DNA from: Closterium sp. Naga37s-1
Lineage: Eukaryota; Streptophyta; Zygnematophyceae; Desmidiales; Closteriaceae
DNA: 64,000 bases
NCBI GenBank assembly: GCA_947471745.1
Contig: CANJKZ010000431.1
Location: 806,001 to 870,000, forward strand
Direction of reading: 5' to 3'
Below the pieces are notes generated by a model, which was not told the DNA's origin, did no database searches, and saw nothing but the letters and a program-made list of their open reading frames with translations. Shown here one piece after another: positions 54,867 to 64,000 of this stretch. Numbering within the stretch: position 1 is the stretch's first letter; each line of letters begins with the position of its first letter. Position numbers and translations under genes: made by a program.

Positions 54867-57800
54867 ACACACCTGCAGCAGCCGAGTCAGTTTGCTGTCT
54901 CGATACGGCACATGCACAGGAATCAACGCCGCAGCAAACCCTGCCCCTCCTCCCCCTCCTCCTGCCCCTCCTGCTGCATCCTTCCTCCTCTTCTCATCGC
55001 TGCTGAGTGCACTGATCACATTCCCCAGGGCCAGGAGACCCCTGTTGATGTGGATGCCTGGAGAGAGAGGGTGCAGGAGGGAGGGGAGGGTGGAGGCGGG
55101 AAGAAGAGTGGTAGTTAATGGTTGTATTCAAAAGCCACCGCTGCTGAGCGCACTGATCACATTCCCCAGGGCCAGGAGACCCCTGTTGATGTGAATGCCC
55201 GCAGAGGTAGGGGGAGGTGGAAGAAGAGTAGTAGTGAGTAAGTTGACTCAATTGCCACTTTCGATTCGTTCGCTGCCTGCCAGGTCCACCAGATGCATCG
55301 TCTTGCCTTACCATCGTCTCACCGTGCAATCAGGCGTTTGCGTCTGGACTGCGCAATAGGGCGGTTGGACCGTGCATCCCAGAGGTCATTGAGGTGAGTT
55401 TTGAGGCACCTCAAAACTCACCTCAATGCTCGAGGTTTGGACCATGCACCCCAGAGGTTATATGGGAAGACCCACCGTCTCCCCACACAGCAATACCTAC
55501 TCTGCTGTGTTGCGACCCACCTTCCTTCAGCCGAGCGCCCTCTGCCTTGGTGCGTTTAATTCGTTCGCTGCCCGCCAGGTCCACCAGATGCATCTTCGCA
55601 CACAGATGCTCCTCGTCCATCCGCCCAACCCCAAACAAAACATTTTCGTCCTGCCCAAACAGTGCCATCCCATCAGCTTTCCCCGTGCCGTCTCCGCTTT
55701 CAAGCAAAGCTCTTCCGCTGCTGTGGAACTCCCACTGGTACTGCTGCTTAGGTAAGTGCCAGTGGCGGTTGTCATGCTGGTGGAAAGGCGAGAGGCGGGG
55801 TCTAGCGGAACTGCCCTTCGCCGGAACTGATCCACGAATATTGTGAAGATGGCGTGGGAACGACTGGTGGGAAGAAAACGGGGAAGGGAGTTCAGAAAGG
55901 GAGAGAGAAGGACGGGAGGTAGTGAGGGAAAGATGTGGGTCCAGTGGGATTGCCCTTTGCCTGAACTGGTCCATGAATATTGTGAAGATGGCATGGGACC
56001 GATTGGTAGCAAGAAAGGTGAGTGAGCACGAAAAGACAGGGAGGGGGAGCAGGGACGAGTATAGTGAGGGAAGGGTGGGCGACAAGAAGGTAAGGTCCAC
56101 GAATATCGTGAAGATGGCTTGGGAACGACTGGTGGGAACAAGGTGCGTGGGTTAAAAAAAGGGAGAGACGAAAAGAAGAGATGGAGAATGGAGGGAGACG
56201 GGGAGGGAGAGATGTAGGATCAGTAGGAAATGCGGTTAGTCTGAACTGGTCCACGAATATTGTGAAAGATGCCATGGGAACGACTGGTGGCAGGTATGTG
56301 GGTTAAGTACAGCAAGGGTGAGAAGGGTGGTTACTGAAGGAAGCAGGGCAGGGAAAGCGGGAGGAGTTAGGCTAATTAGTAAGAAGTGAAAGTGACGTGG
56401 GCACAATTGGGGAAAGGAGGAGCATGGTAGCGGAAGGAGAGACCAGCAGAATAAGAGGAAGGGAGTAACCACGACCATACCATCTGCTCAGACCAGTCCC
56501 CATCACCCTCCACACACCCAAACAACAGCCCGTGTTCCAAGCATGCTATAGCCTCGTCCCGTGTGGTAACCACCTGCTCTGTAACCCCTGTGAGAGACAC
56601 CCCTCCCGGCAACTCCCGGATCGCCACGGTCTGCCGGGGCGGCGGCGCCAGGCCTAAGGGCGCCGGGCCTGAAGGGGAGGCTCGGGCCGCAGCAGCGGCA
56701 GCGGCTAGAGCAGCGACGGTGGCAGGGGAGGCGGAGGAGGGGGAGGAGGTGGGGAAAGGAGCAGCGAGGAACTCTAGAAGGTCGTGTATATCGTCCTTGT
56801 GAATCTGAGTGGGTGACGGGAGCAGCGCGGGGGGGATTGAAGGGGGGAGCATGAAGCTACATGAGAAGAAAGAGGCATTCTCGACACAGCTCTGAAAACA
56901 AGGGACTCTAGTCTCTAGAAGGTCGTGGATATCGTCCTTGTGGATCTGAGTGGGTGAAGGGAGCAGCGCAGTAAGGAATCGAAGTGAGAAGGCGGAGAGA
57001 AATGAAAGAGAGGAGAGGGCCGATTGGTGAGAGAAAAGAGCCTGCTCTGCAAGTGTGAGAAGGCGAGAGAATCAACAAAGGTTAGGATGTGGTCCTTGTG
57101 GGTCTGGATGGGTGCTTGCTTGGTGAACGGAGAAACTGAAGGGGAAACAAATATACCACGAGACGTGTGCGCGTATGAGAAGATGAGGAACTCGAGGAGG
57201 TCAGGATGTCGTCCTTGTGAATTGGAATGGTTGATGGGAGCTCGGGCAGAGCAAGGGCAGAAAAAACTGTACCCAAGCATCGTTCGTTCCTCACGCACCT
57301 CTATGAGCGAGACACGAATCTGGAAGCGAGAGCAGTGGGCGAGATCCTCCACGCGTTGGAAGAGCGAGTTGACCACGCGCCTCGCCACCCCCCCTTCCTT
57401 CTCCACTGACGCTGGACTCACAGCCCCCACCGTGCTGCCACTTGTGGTGCTCCTCCCGTCCCTCCTCTCGTTGCTGCTGCTGCTGCTGCTGCCCCCACTG
57501 CCACCAACAGTTTTACTGGGGCTACTACTGCTGCCATTGATTTTATTGGGGCTACCAATGGTACTCTCGCTGCTGTTCAGACAGTCGGTGACCACATTGG
57601 TGTCTGTCTCGGCAGCAGTAGCCGTGCTCTGAAGAGCCGTGCCCATGGTGTACGTCTTGCCCGAACCAGTCTGCACGTCCACAAGGGAGGGAAGGGTACG
57701 AAATGAGAGTGCAGCAGAAGACATTGACTGCGAAGCGTTCCTCGTGCTTCGAGCAGCCGTGCTGTGAAGAGCCATGCCCATGGTGTACGTCTTGCCATAC

Positions 57801-60800
57801 CCCGTCTGCACGTTGAGGATAGCGAGATGGGGTAGATAGGAAACGGGAGAGTCCTGTTATGCTTGGAAAGCCATGCGTGCTCAGGCATCATGGAAAAGGG
57901 GGGGGGGTGTGATTGTGCCATCAGCAGTAGCAGCGGCACCAGCAGTAGCGATGATCGAAAGTGCAGTGCTCTGCCCGTGGTGTTTTGGCTGACGCAGATT
58001 GGTTTGGGGGAGTGCTTTAACCGCCAAAAACCGTAGCCGTAGCGTTGTAACCATTAAACATACTCTCTCACCTGCCCATATGCGAAAACCGCAGCTTTGT
58101 AATCACGCTCTCTCACGTGCCTGTATGCAAAGACCGTGGCATTGTAGCCGTCAAAGAGCCTGTGCACGAGGGGCATGATGCAGTCAGCAAAGAGCTGCGA
58201 CATTGGTGGGCCCGTCTGTGATGTCTGCCTGTAGTGCTGTAACCATCAATTACACTCTCTCCCCTTCCCGCGTGCGAAGACCATAACAATCACGCTGCCT
58301 CACCTGACCGTATGCAAAGACCGTGGCGTTGTAACCGTCAAACAGCCCGTGCACGAGAGGCATGATGCAGTCAGCAAAGAGCTGCGACATGGGCGGGCCC
58401 GTCCCTCCATACACATAGTCGTATGTGAACACCCAGTCTGGTGAGACGTGCACCTGGAGCGGGAAGATTGGGGGTAGAGGGATGAAAGGGGAGAATGTGA
58501 CCACCTGTTTTCCTGTTCCTCCGTACACATAGTCGTATGTGAACACCCAGTCTGGCGACACGTGTACCTGGTGGGGGAAGAGAGGGAAGAGAGTAGGATT
58601 GTGGATTGAAGACGGGGGAGGAAGGAGAGGAAAGAGGAGTGGACTGAGGCATGGGTGGACCCATCCCTCCGTACACATAGTCGTATGTGAACACCCAGTC
58701 TGGCGACACGTGCACCTGGGGAAGGGGAGGAGGGGAGAGCGGAGGAGAAGAGAGGAGAGGGAGTAGAGATTATTGGTAGAGTAGGGTGGAGAGGATGGAT
58801 GAGCGGGGGAGGAGGGGGGGGAAAGTGACAGGAAAAGAGTAGAGAGAAGAGTGACGAGAGGGGGTAGAGAGGGGCGGAAGAATGAGGAGGGACGATGACA
58901 TTGCCCCTCCATAGCACCCTGGCCTGGCGGCATGTGCAGCATGAGAGTGAAAAGCGGAGAGGAGATGGGATGGCTTATGAAGTGGGGAAGCAAGGGGTGC
59001 TGGGGAGACAAGAGGGGGCGGGAGGCAAGAGAGTGGGCGGGAGACAAGAATTGGGGTGGAAGGCATGAGGGGGCGGGAATGCATGCGGGGCAAATGGGGG
59101 AGTAAGAGCAGGGAGAACAAGTGGGAGGACAAGGCGAAATGTAGACTCTCACCTCTGGCTTGCCTCCTGGCGGGACCTTGATGCACTCCACGCATCTAGC
59201 AGCCATTTCATGGGGTACCATGGGGCGCACGTTCACTGCCACAGTCACTGCCGACCCCACTGCTGCTGCTGCTCCTGCTGCTGCTGCTGCCACTGCTGCT
59301 GTTGCTGCTACTTCTCCGCTTCTTTCTGCCTCCAGCTCTGCTGCTGCCCTTCCACTTGCACTTGTTGCTGCTGCCGTTGAGTCTGCTGCGGGAACCACTG
59401 CGGCTTTTGCTGATGGCGCTGCTTCTGCTTCGATTATCGCAGCTGCTGCAGCCACCAGCCTTGCCGCTTCCCCTGTCAGCACTACGGTCGTAGCAGCTGT
59501 TTCGTCGTCCCTTCTCGCTGTTGCTGCAGCAGCAGCGACCGCCACTGGCCTGACTGCAAGCAATGCGCCAGCCTCATTGAACCCCATCGCTGACGCTGGG
59601 CTTGCAGCAGCTGCTGTTGCTCCTCCTGCGGCGGCTGCTGCTGTTGATGGTGGCGGTGCGGTTCCTGCCGCTGCTGCGGCTGATGCTACTAGGCTTGATG
59701 CCGCTGGTGGTGCTGCTGGTGCTGCGGGTGCGAAGACCGTGGAGGCTATCGGCCCAAGCTCTCTGGCCGTTACTGATGCTCCCTGCCCCTCTGCAACAGC
59801 TGACTTCCCTGCAGGTCCTTCTCCTGCTGCTGCCCCTCTTGCCACTCCATCATTTCCCACTGTCGTCCTTGGCAATCCTGTCTCACCAATTTCAGACCTC
59901 TCGTTAGGCCTCTTCGCTACAGTCACCCTGTCAACCCACCCGCCAGTGCCCATTGAGGAAACCCTTCTCAGAGGCATGCCTCGCTGACCAGTTTCGCTCC
60001 CTGCGTCCTCCGCAGATGCTGTCCCGCATTGCCTCGCCCCCTCCTCCTTCCGCCCATCTCCACCACTCAAAGCATTCACCGCTTTCACCGTGCCTTCCCC
60101 CTCAGTCTCTTCAGGGCACGTGTTAAACTTGTCTTTCTTTACCTCGACTCCCACCACGCTCGTCTTTTCACGGCTTCCGCTGGCTCCACTACCACCGCTG
60201 TCGTCACCGCCTCTGGTGACCCCACCACTAAGACCGTTATTGTCACCGCCTTTGCTGATCCCACCACCACCGCTGCTGTCACCACCTCCCCTGAACCCAC
60301 GACCACCGCTACCATCACCGCTTCCGCGGCTCCCGTTACTACCACCACCGTTATTCTCACCCTCTCCGCTAGCCCCACGAGCACTGCCTCGTGCTCCTGC
60401 GCTCTTCTCCGAAGCTGCCGCGACTCTCACGCCTTGACCGCGGCCCTGCCAACTCATCCTCGGCCGCTCCGTCCTCTCCTCCCGCTGCAGCTCGAGAGAA
60501 GCAGGGTCGTTGCGATCAAAACGTGACGTCACGGGTGGTACAGGACGTGACGTCACGGATGACACCGGGCTCTGCTTCCGATTCCGATCGGGAATAGCGC
60601 TCACGCCGGGTGTGGGACTTGCTTTCCGCTCCGGACGCGAAAACGTGGGTGTGAAGCTCCGCTTCCTGTCTGGTGGAGTGAACACGGGCGTCGAATTCGT
60701 CTTATTCGCTGCTCGTGACGCCGTTGCGGTCGCTCCGTCTGCAAGCTTCGCGCTGAATGCCGGAACAAACGAAGCAGCCACGGCTCGCATGGCTTGACCG

Positions 60801-61543
60801 GCCGAATCGGTTCCTGAATTTGAGGTTTCCGCCGTATAATTTGACACCGATGGACCCAAGGACTTGAAGCTACTGGGTGGGGAGGATGGCCCCGTGGTGG
60901 ACTTTAGGACAGGAGAGGGGATAGAAGTAGACGGTTTCAGTGCAGGAGACGCGATAGCAGCAGACGGTTTCAGTGCAGGGGACGCAATAGCAGCAGACGG
61001 TTTTAGTGCAGGAGACGGGATACCAGTAGACGGTTTCTGTCCAAGAGATGCGCTAGCGGCAGTCGGTTTCAGTGCAGGAGACGGGATACCAGTGGACGGT
61101 TTCGCAGTATGAGAAGGGATGACTATAGCGGGAGCTGCCACAGGAGCCGGTGCTGTATAGGGCGCTACTGTTGGTGCTTTAGTAAAGCGGCCTTCCCTTT
61201 TTCCTGGAATGTCCTTTCCCGCGTTCCTCCCCGAACCTTCCCTCGGCTCCTTATCCGGACTCTCCTTAATGAGTGTCGTGGTAACCACCGGCTGAAACTT
61301 CAACGACCGGTTTGCTCCCCTGTCAGGCGGTGTCGGAGATGCCGGCTGCCGTCTAGGTGACGGAAACCGTCTGGGAGACGGTAAGCGCATTGGCGACGGG
61401 TGCCGTTCCATGAGTTTAGACGGTGGAGTCGGATTTCCTCCTGGGAGCGGCCGGCTACCTGCTTCTGTGGGAGACGAGCATGAAGATTTCGGACCCGACC
61501 AGCCGAAGCGTTCGGGTGATGCGGGAATCGGGGTGATCGCCAT
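45437..61543 (-). CDS. Giant kinesin-4 family protein (KIN-4-like, roughly 3,800 aa)
   Basis: Minus-strand exons: 59153-61543, 58304-58453, 57299-57670, 56518-56804, 55863 to 55521 (frame change inside unresolved), 54873-55057, 54188-54224, 53577-53791 and 45437-52846. Motor motifs in order: [39 protein letters not shown] (P-loop, split by an intron), [13 protein letters not shown] (switch I side), [18 protein letters not shown] (switch II), [40 protein letters not shown] and [20 protein letters not shown]. The last two and [13 protein letters not shown] mark kinesin-4. A 760-residue Pro/Ser/Ala/Gly-rich region precedes the motor. The last exon codes a very long Ala/Glu/Arg coiled coil, then acidic, Ser- and Gly-rich disorder. 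Kinesin-4 are plus-end microtubule motors; usual length is 1,000-1,300. Confidence 0.87.
46534..46641. repeat. CTC triplet array coding poly-Gly in the kinesin tail
   Basis: About 36 uninterrupted CTC units. In the minus-strand reading frame they are GGA codons, giving a poly-glycine run. A Glu-rich block (about 47010-47240) is another low-complexity part of the same exon. Confidence 0.9.
52860..53000 (-). repeat. Upstream copy of kinesin last-exon 5' edge with TCGA palindrome
   Basis: The start of the last exon (GCCCTGGAACAAAATCTGG... at 52846) recurs at about 52930-52990 with its CCCATG/GCACTGGAACAG context; the acceptor is changed to ATG. TTGAGTCGACTCAA (52909-52922), a perfect palindrome, lies between copy and original. 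Confidence 0.82.
53350..53535 (-). repeat. Downstream copies of kinesin neck-exon 3' edge
   Basis: [25 protein letters not shown] at 53479-53540 copies the end of exon 53577-53791 (AELARV...ITAEELQ/GTGGGT) with its donor. A shorter, decayed copy lies at about 53358-53385. A 5'-edge copy of the same exon lies upstream at about 53866-53900 with CACAG preserved in CCTGTGTGAGTCCC context. Confidence 0.8.
54353..54380. repeat. AATT-core palindrome, 28 bp perfect
   Basis: Arms CTGGTTTTTGAGAA / TTCTCAAAAACCAG, inside a kinesin intron. It lies between two copies of a GGGATGAGGATGAGGATGGG/TTGACTGG stretch (about 54270-54330 and 54383-54445), and shares its core and right flank with 20196-20220. Confidence 0.88.
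54555..54871 (-). repeat. Two downstream copies of the kinesin LTRLLQ exon edge and an AC run
   Basis: Copies of [25 protein letters not shown] lie at about 54700-54795 and 54565-54650, both with CAG/GTG donors. An AC dinucleotide run (54821-54871) sits right at the donor of the real exon (54873), so the intron starts GTGTGTGGG then GT repeats. Confidence 0.85.
55140..55424 (-). repeat. Kinesin exon-edge copies and a GAGGTGAG palindrome
   Basis: At 55140-55202 is a copy of the start of the [15 protein letters not shown] exon. At 55258-55300 is a copy of [13 protein letters not shown]. At 55391-55424 is a 34-bp palindrome with 16-bp perfect arms (GAGGTGAGTTTTGAGG / CCTCAAAACTCACCTC) around CA. 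GAGGTGAG is itself exon-end plus donor sequence. Confidence 0.8.
55930..56295 (-). repeat. Three upstream copies of the kinesin RSHAIFTIF exon edge
   Basis: Beyond the exon start chosen at 55863, copies coding [29 protein letters not shown] and a frameshifted [13 protein letters not shown] version lie at about 56015, 56140 and 56290. The nearest has CCAATCGG where the acceptor CCAGTCG should be, so that acceptor is lost; the other two keep CCAG. Confidence 0.78.
56910..57225 (-). repeat. Three upstream copies of the kinesin [11 protein letters not shown] exon edge
   Basis: CAG/ATTCACAAGGACGATATAC (real, 56804) recurs at about 56950 (CAG/ATCCACAAGGACGATATCC), 57105 (CAG/ACCCACAAGGACCAC) and 57222 (CCA/ATTCACAAGGACGAC, acceptor lost). 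Confidence 0.82.
57985..58212 (-). repeat. Downstream copies of kinesin exon 2 3' edge
   Basis: A copy of [20 protein letters not shown]...FAY lies at about 58115-58212 with a damaged donor, and shorter copies ending AYGQ/GTGAG lie at about 58070-58110 and 58000-58030. Upstream of the exon two 5'-edge copies (CAG or CCAG/GTGCACGTGTCGCCAGAC) lie at about 58571 and 58720. Confidence 0.83.
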
Positions 61544-62600
61544 TGTACTACACTATATTAGCATCAGTATAAGGGCAATGGCGGATCCCTACCTACGGGA
61601 CAGACTCTCAGAATCTCTGATACTAAACACTAGACCTTCTAGGTAGACCTGCTGGTAGATTGCGAAGGTGCTGCCACGTCCACAAAAGTTCCTGATACGT
61701 TGTAAATGTATGCCGGCCTACCAATTGAAATCCAATTCTGTCTTGACGACGGACTCGTCGACTTCGTCAGCTTCTCGGAACAGCGCCGACATTTCGGAAG
61801 AATTATACTAGGAACCTAAGCGCGATGGAAGCTTCGTCGTGTAAAAAGTTATGGTGACGCTCTTTTTATGCTGGAAAAGCGTGAGGCCAAGGCAGCAGCT
61901 TAGACGAGCGTGGTGGTTAGGACGCACATTAAAGCTGAAGTATACATTTGTCAGCAGGGTTCAGGGTTTAGGGAGTGAGCCTCACAGGTTTGGGGCAACT
62001 TTTCAAATTTCAAAAGTTTTTGAACTCTTCCTTTCAAATGTATACCGCAGCTTTAATGGAATTGAGTTCGAAAATATTCGACCTCTGAGCGAAGAGATAT
62101 TAGATAAGGCGAAGACTACTAGTCCGTTATGCCAGTCAAGGAAGGACTCATTGGTGGTGGGAGATAGCAAGTGAAGGTTCTACGTTTTGGGCGCGAATGT
62201 TGGGAGGGATGGAAGAGAGGCGAGAGGAACAACGGGAGCAGCGATGTGAGGAGCAATTGAAGGAAGACCGTGGATGAGCATTGAGCAACTACGAGGGAAT
62301 GATGTGAGTGAGGGAAGGAAGGACTTGGGGAGCAGTGGGGTGAGGTGGGAAGAGATGTGTCAAGTGCAGCACAACAATGGGCTTCGGGGAAACTCGAATC
62401 GCCTCGATTTTGTCGTTCCCGCCAAATCTATTGTTGACCAAATTTGAGTGCGCCCAAGTTTCCAGCAACGGCTACCTTCAGCTTAGTAGGCGAGCATTCC
62501 AGAACATTTATCTGTTTCACCTACCTATTTATGGAACTTCTTACGGTAATTGAGCCTAAATAGCAACAAGGACGCAGTAAACCGTGAAATTTGCTCAGAC
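61544..62600. other. Kinesin 5' flank, no gene recognised
   Basis: About 1 kb upstream of the kinesin ATG. It contains only short frames. I see nothing that matches an RNA gene or a transposon until the LTR remnant that follows. Confidence 0.55.
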
Positions 62601-62639
62601 GTTTCTACGACGGAACTCGGGTGGTAAAAATCTATATAT

Positions 62640-62807
62640 ATTCATATGCTAGTGTATAGCCAATTGATTCCTCAAGCACCTTTCCATCTCCCTTCCTCTT
62701 GTGTGCAAAACTTTATCATGCCCCTTCTAATAAAGCCCTTTCTACTTGCTCAACTTATCACATCTCCTAGCTCCTCCTAAGTTCCCTTCTTAATATGGTT
62801 TCAGAGC
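62640..62807 (+). repeat. Copia LTR remnant with primer-binding site
   Basis: TGGTTTCAGAGC at 62796-62807 is the same primer-site variant as in element C, preceded by LTR-like sequence with an AATAAAG word near 62732. GC-rich leader-like sequence follows (62808-62907), is interrupted by the miniature element, and resumes at 63298-63480 (GCCGCGGCCCTGTCGCGCC). The LTR start is not defined. Confidence 0.55.
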
Positions 62808-62907
62808 AGGTAAAACATTCATGCCCTGATTCTCTCGTGGTGTCTACTCGTCACATATACCCTGCTCGTCGTACGTGCCCCGCTCCATCGCATACCATCT
62901 TCGTCGC

Positions 62908-63297
62908 TGTCAGAATCCCAACCACTAGACCACTGGGATAAAAAGGCTTGTTCCAAATGCGGGTCAGTGCGCCCAAACCCCCTCCAAGCTAACATGCATG
63001 TTAATCCCTAGGATCAATCGAGGATCCTCAGTGCCGGTCTACTGACACCCCCCCACACACTGGGAGGCCCAGGGCACTTACAGCGCCTTCGGCAGCTTGT
63101 GCACATATGGGAATTCGAACTCGAGACATTTGCTCTGATACCATGTCAGAATCACAACCACTGTACCACTGAGATAAAAGGGCTTGTTCCAAATGCGGTT
63201 CAGTACGCCCAACAACCCCCCCCCCCCCCCCCCTAGACTAACATGTCTGTACCCCCCCTAGGATAAATCAGGAATCCACAGTGCCGATCTACTGACA
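62908..63297 (-). mobile_element. TRIM-like miniature LTR element (390 bp), complete
   Basis: Two direct terminal repeats, 62908-63047 (140 bp) and 63144-63297 (154 bp, longer through a C run), enclose 96 bp. Read on the minus strand, the 5' repeat is followed directly by TGGTATCAGAGC (63132-63143), the initiator-tRNA-Met primer site, and the 3' repeat is preceded directly by a polypurine tract GTGTGTGGGGGGG (63048-63060). Ends are TGTCAG...CTGACA. Flanks are GTCGC and GTCGT, a 5-bp target duplication with one change. There is no coding capacity. This is the anatomy of terminal-repeat retrotransposons in miniature, moved by enzymes of other elements. Confidence 0.87.
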
Positions 63298-63574
63298 GTC
63301 GTGGCCCTATCGCACCTCTCGTCGTGCCCCAGCCGCGGCCCTGTCGCGCCGTATTCGCGGCCCTACCGCACATAGCACAGTGGTGGGGGGAGAAACGGGG
63401 GGTCGGTCCTAAGCCTGCAGCGCCAGCCGCCGCTCAGCTTGCCGCGCCCTACTGCGATGGCTGACGCCTGTAGGAAAACCGTCCGCTTTAAAACGTCATC
63501 GTGAACTCAGTACTTGATGAAAATATTATTGTGAGCTATTTCTGGATACGTCTTGTTGGAAACAGCAGTTGAAA

Positions 63575-63696
63575 GTTAGAAACAAGAAAGGGATGTTTCA
63601 CTAGCAAGCAGTTGAGTACATATAGCAAACCCTAAATTGGGCTTTACTCACTATTGAGTACCCCACTGCAGGCTAGACAAATATAACATTCTGACA
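63575..63696 (-). repeat. Solo or partial copia LTR
   Basis: On the minus strand it starts TGTCAGAATGTTATATTTG and carries GCAGTGGGGTAC and TTAGGGTTTG, the core words of the element A LTR. The inner end is uncertain (63530 to about 63600). No polypurine tract or primer site is seen beside it. Confidence 0.6.
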
Positions 63697-63874
63697 ACGT
63701 CTCTGAGTGACGAATCAATAGCAACAAAGAACGCCAAGAACACCCAAGTAATGAGAGCGAAATCGTCGATTATATGGGGCTGGGTACACAATTCCTTAGA
63801 AGGTACAATTCTAAATGACGAGTGAGTTTTTATACTCCATAAGATAGAAATCAAGAAACTCCCTATAATCAAAC

Positions 63875-64000
63875 TGTCAAACTATAGAACGAAAATAATT
63901 GGGTTGAACAGAAGTTGGATACAAGTACTAACCCTAATTGGGTTGTACCCTTTATGGGCTACCCCACTATAGCCTACACAACATAAGTGCTATAATAGTT
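63875..64000 (-). repeat. Copia LTR of the element A family, cut by window end
   Basis: The minus strand reads GTAGGCTATAGTGGGGTAGC, then CCCAATTAGGGTTAGTACTT, close to the 3' LTR of element A (13626-13757), and ends TAGTTTGACA at 63875. No primer site follows it. Confidence 0.7.

Noticed and set aside
1..64000. tRNA genes
   Set aside because: None seen; the tRNA-like words found (TGGTATCAGAGC and variants) are retroelement primer-binding sites next to LTRs.

Overview
The window is nuclear DNA of a green, plant-lineage eukaryote. It has spliced genes with GT-AG introns, a bifunctional plant-type RIBA, an AP2/ERF factor with a cytokinin-response-factor (CRF) domain, a KIN-4 kinesin, and Ty1/copia elements primed by initiator tRNA-Met. 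Low-complexity Gly/Ala/Ser/Pro-rich coding sequence and the style of the copia polyproteins suggest a streptophyte alga, perhaps a zygnematophyte such as Closterium. That last step is inference from memory.

Left part (1-19764): a retrotransposon nest. A plus-strand copia element (A, 1-2033 and 9913-13757, 5' end outside the window) is split by a minus-strand copia element (B, 2034-9912) with near-identical LTRs. About 170 bp further on lies a third copia element (C, 13926-19759), complete from LTR to LTR with a CGCGC target duplication. All three carry disabling lesions: A has lost its RT catalytic motif, B has frameshifts, and C lacks protease and zinc knuckle and has RT stops.

Middle part (20336-42886): four host genes. 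They are an Atos/FAM214-like protein (minus, about 1,042 aa), ribosomal protein eS25 (minus, 109 aa, first coding exon just ATG), RIBA = DHBP synthase/GTP cyclohydrolase II for riboflavin synthesis (plus, 9 coding exons, about 511 aa), and a CRF-type ERF transcription factor (minus, about 695 aa).

Right part (45437-61543): one very large kinesin-4 gene (minus, roughly 3,800 aa) with a 760-residue N-terminal extension and a 2,470-codon last exon of coiled coil and disordered tail. Beyond it (about 62600-64000) are LTR remnants and a complete 390-bp TRIM-like miniature LTR element.

The most unusual property is shared by all five host genes. Their introns carry partial copies of the neighbouring exon's edges, arranged by rule: copies of an exon's 5' edge lie upstream and usually keep the AG acceptor, and copies of its 3' edge lie downstream and usually keep the GT donor. 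In RIBA this has grown into arrays: a 66-bp unit repeated 10-11 times before exon 7, and a 21-bp donor unit repeated about 8 times after it. Among these copies sits a family of short palindromes with the form TTTTGAG-NNNN-CTCAAAA, whose 4-base core varies (GCGC, TCGA, AATT, ACGT). I know of no described element that matches.
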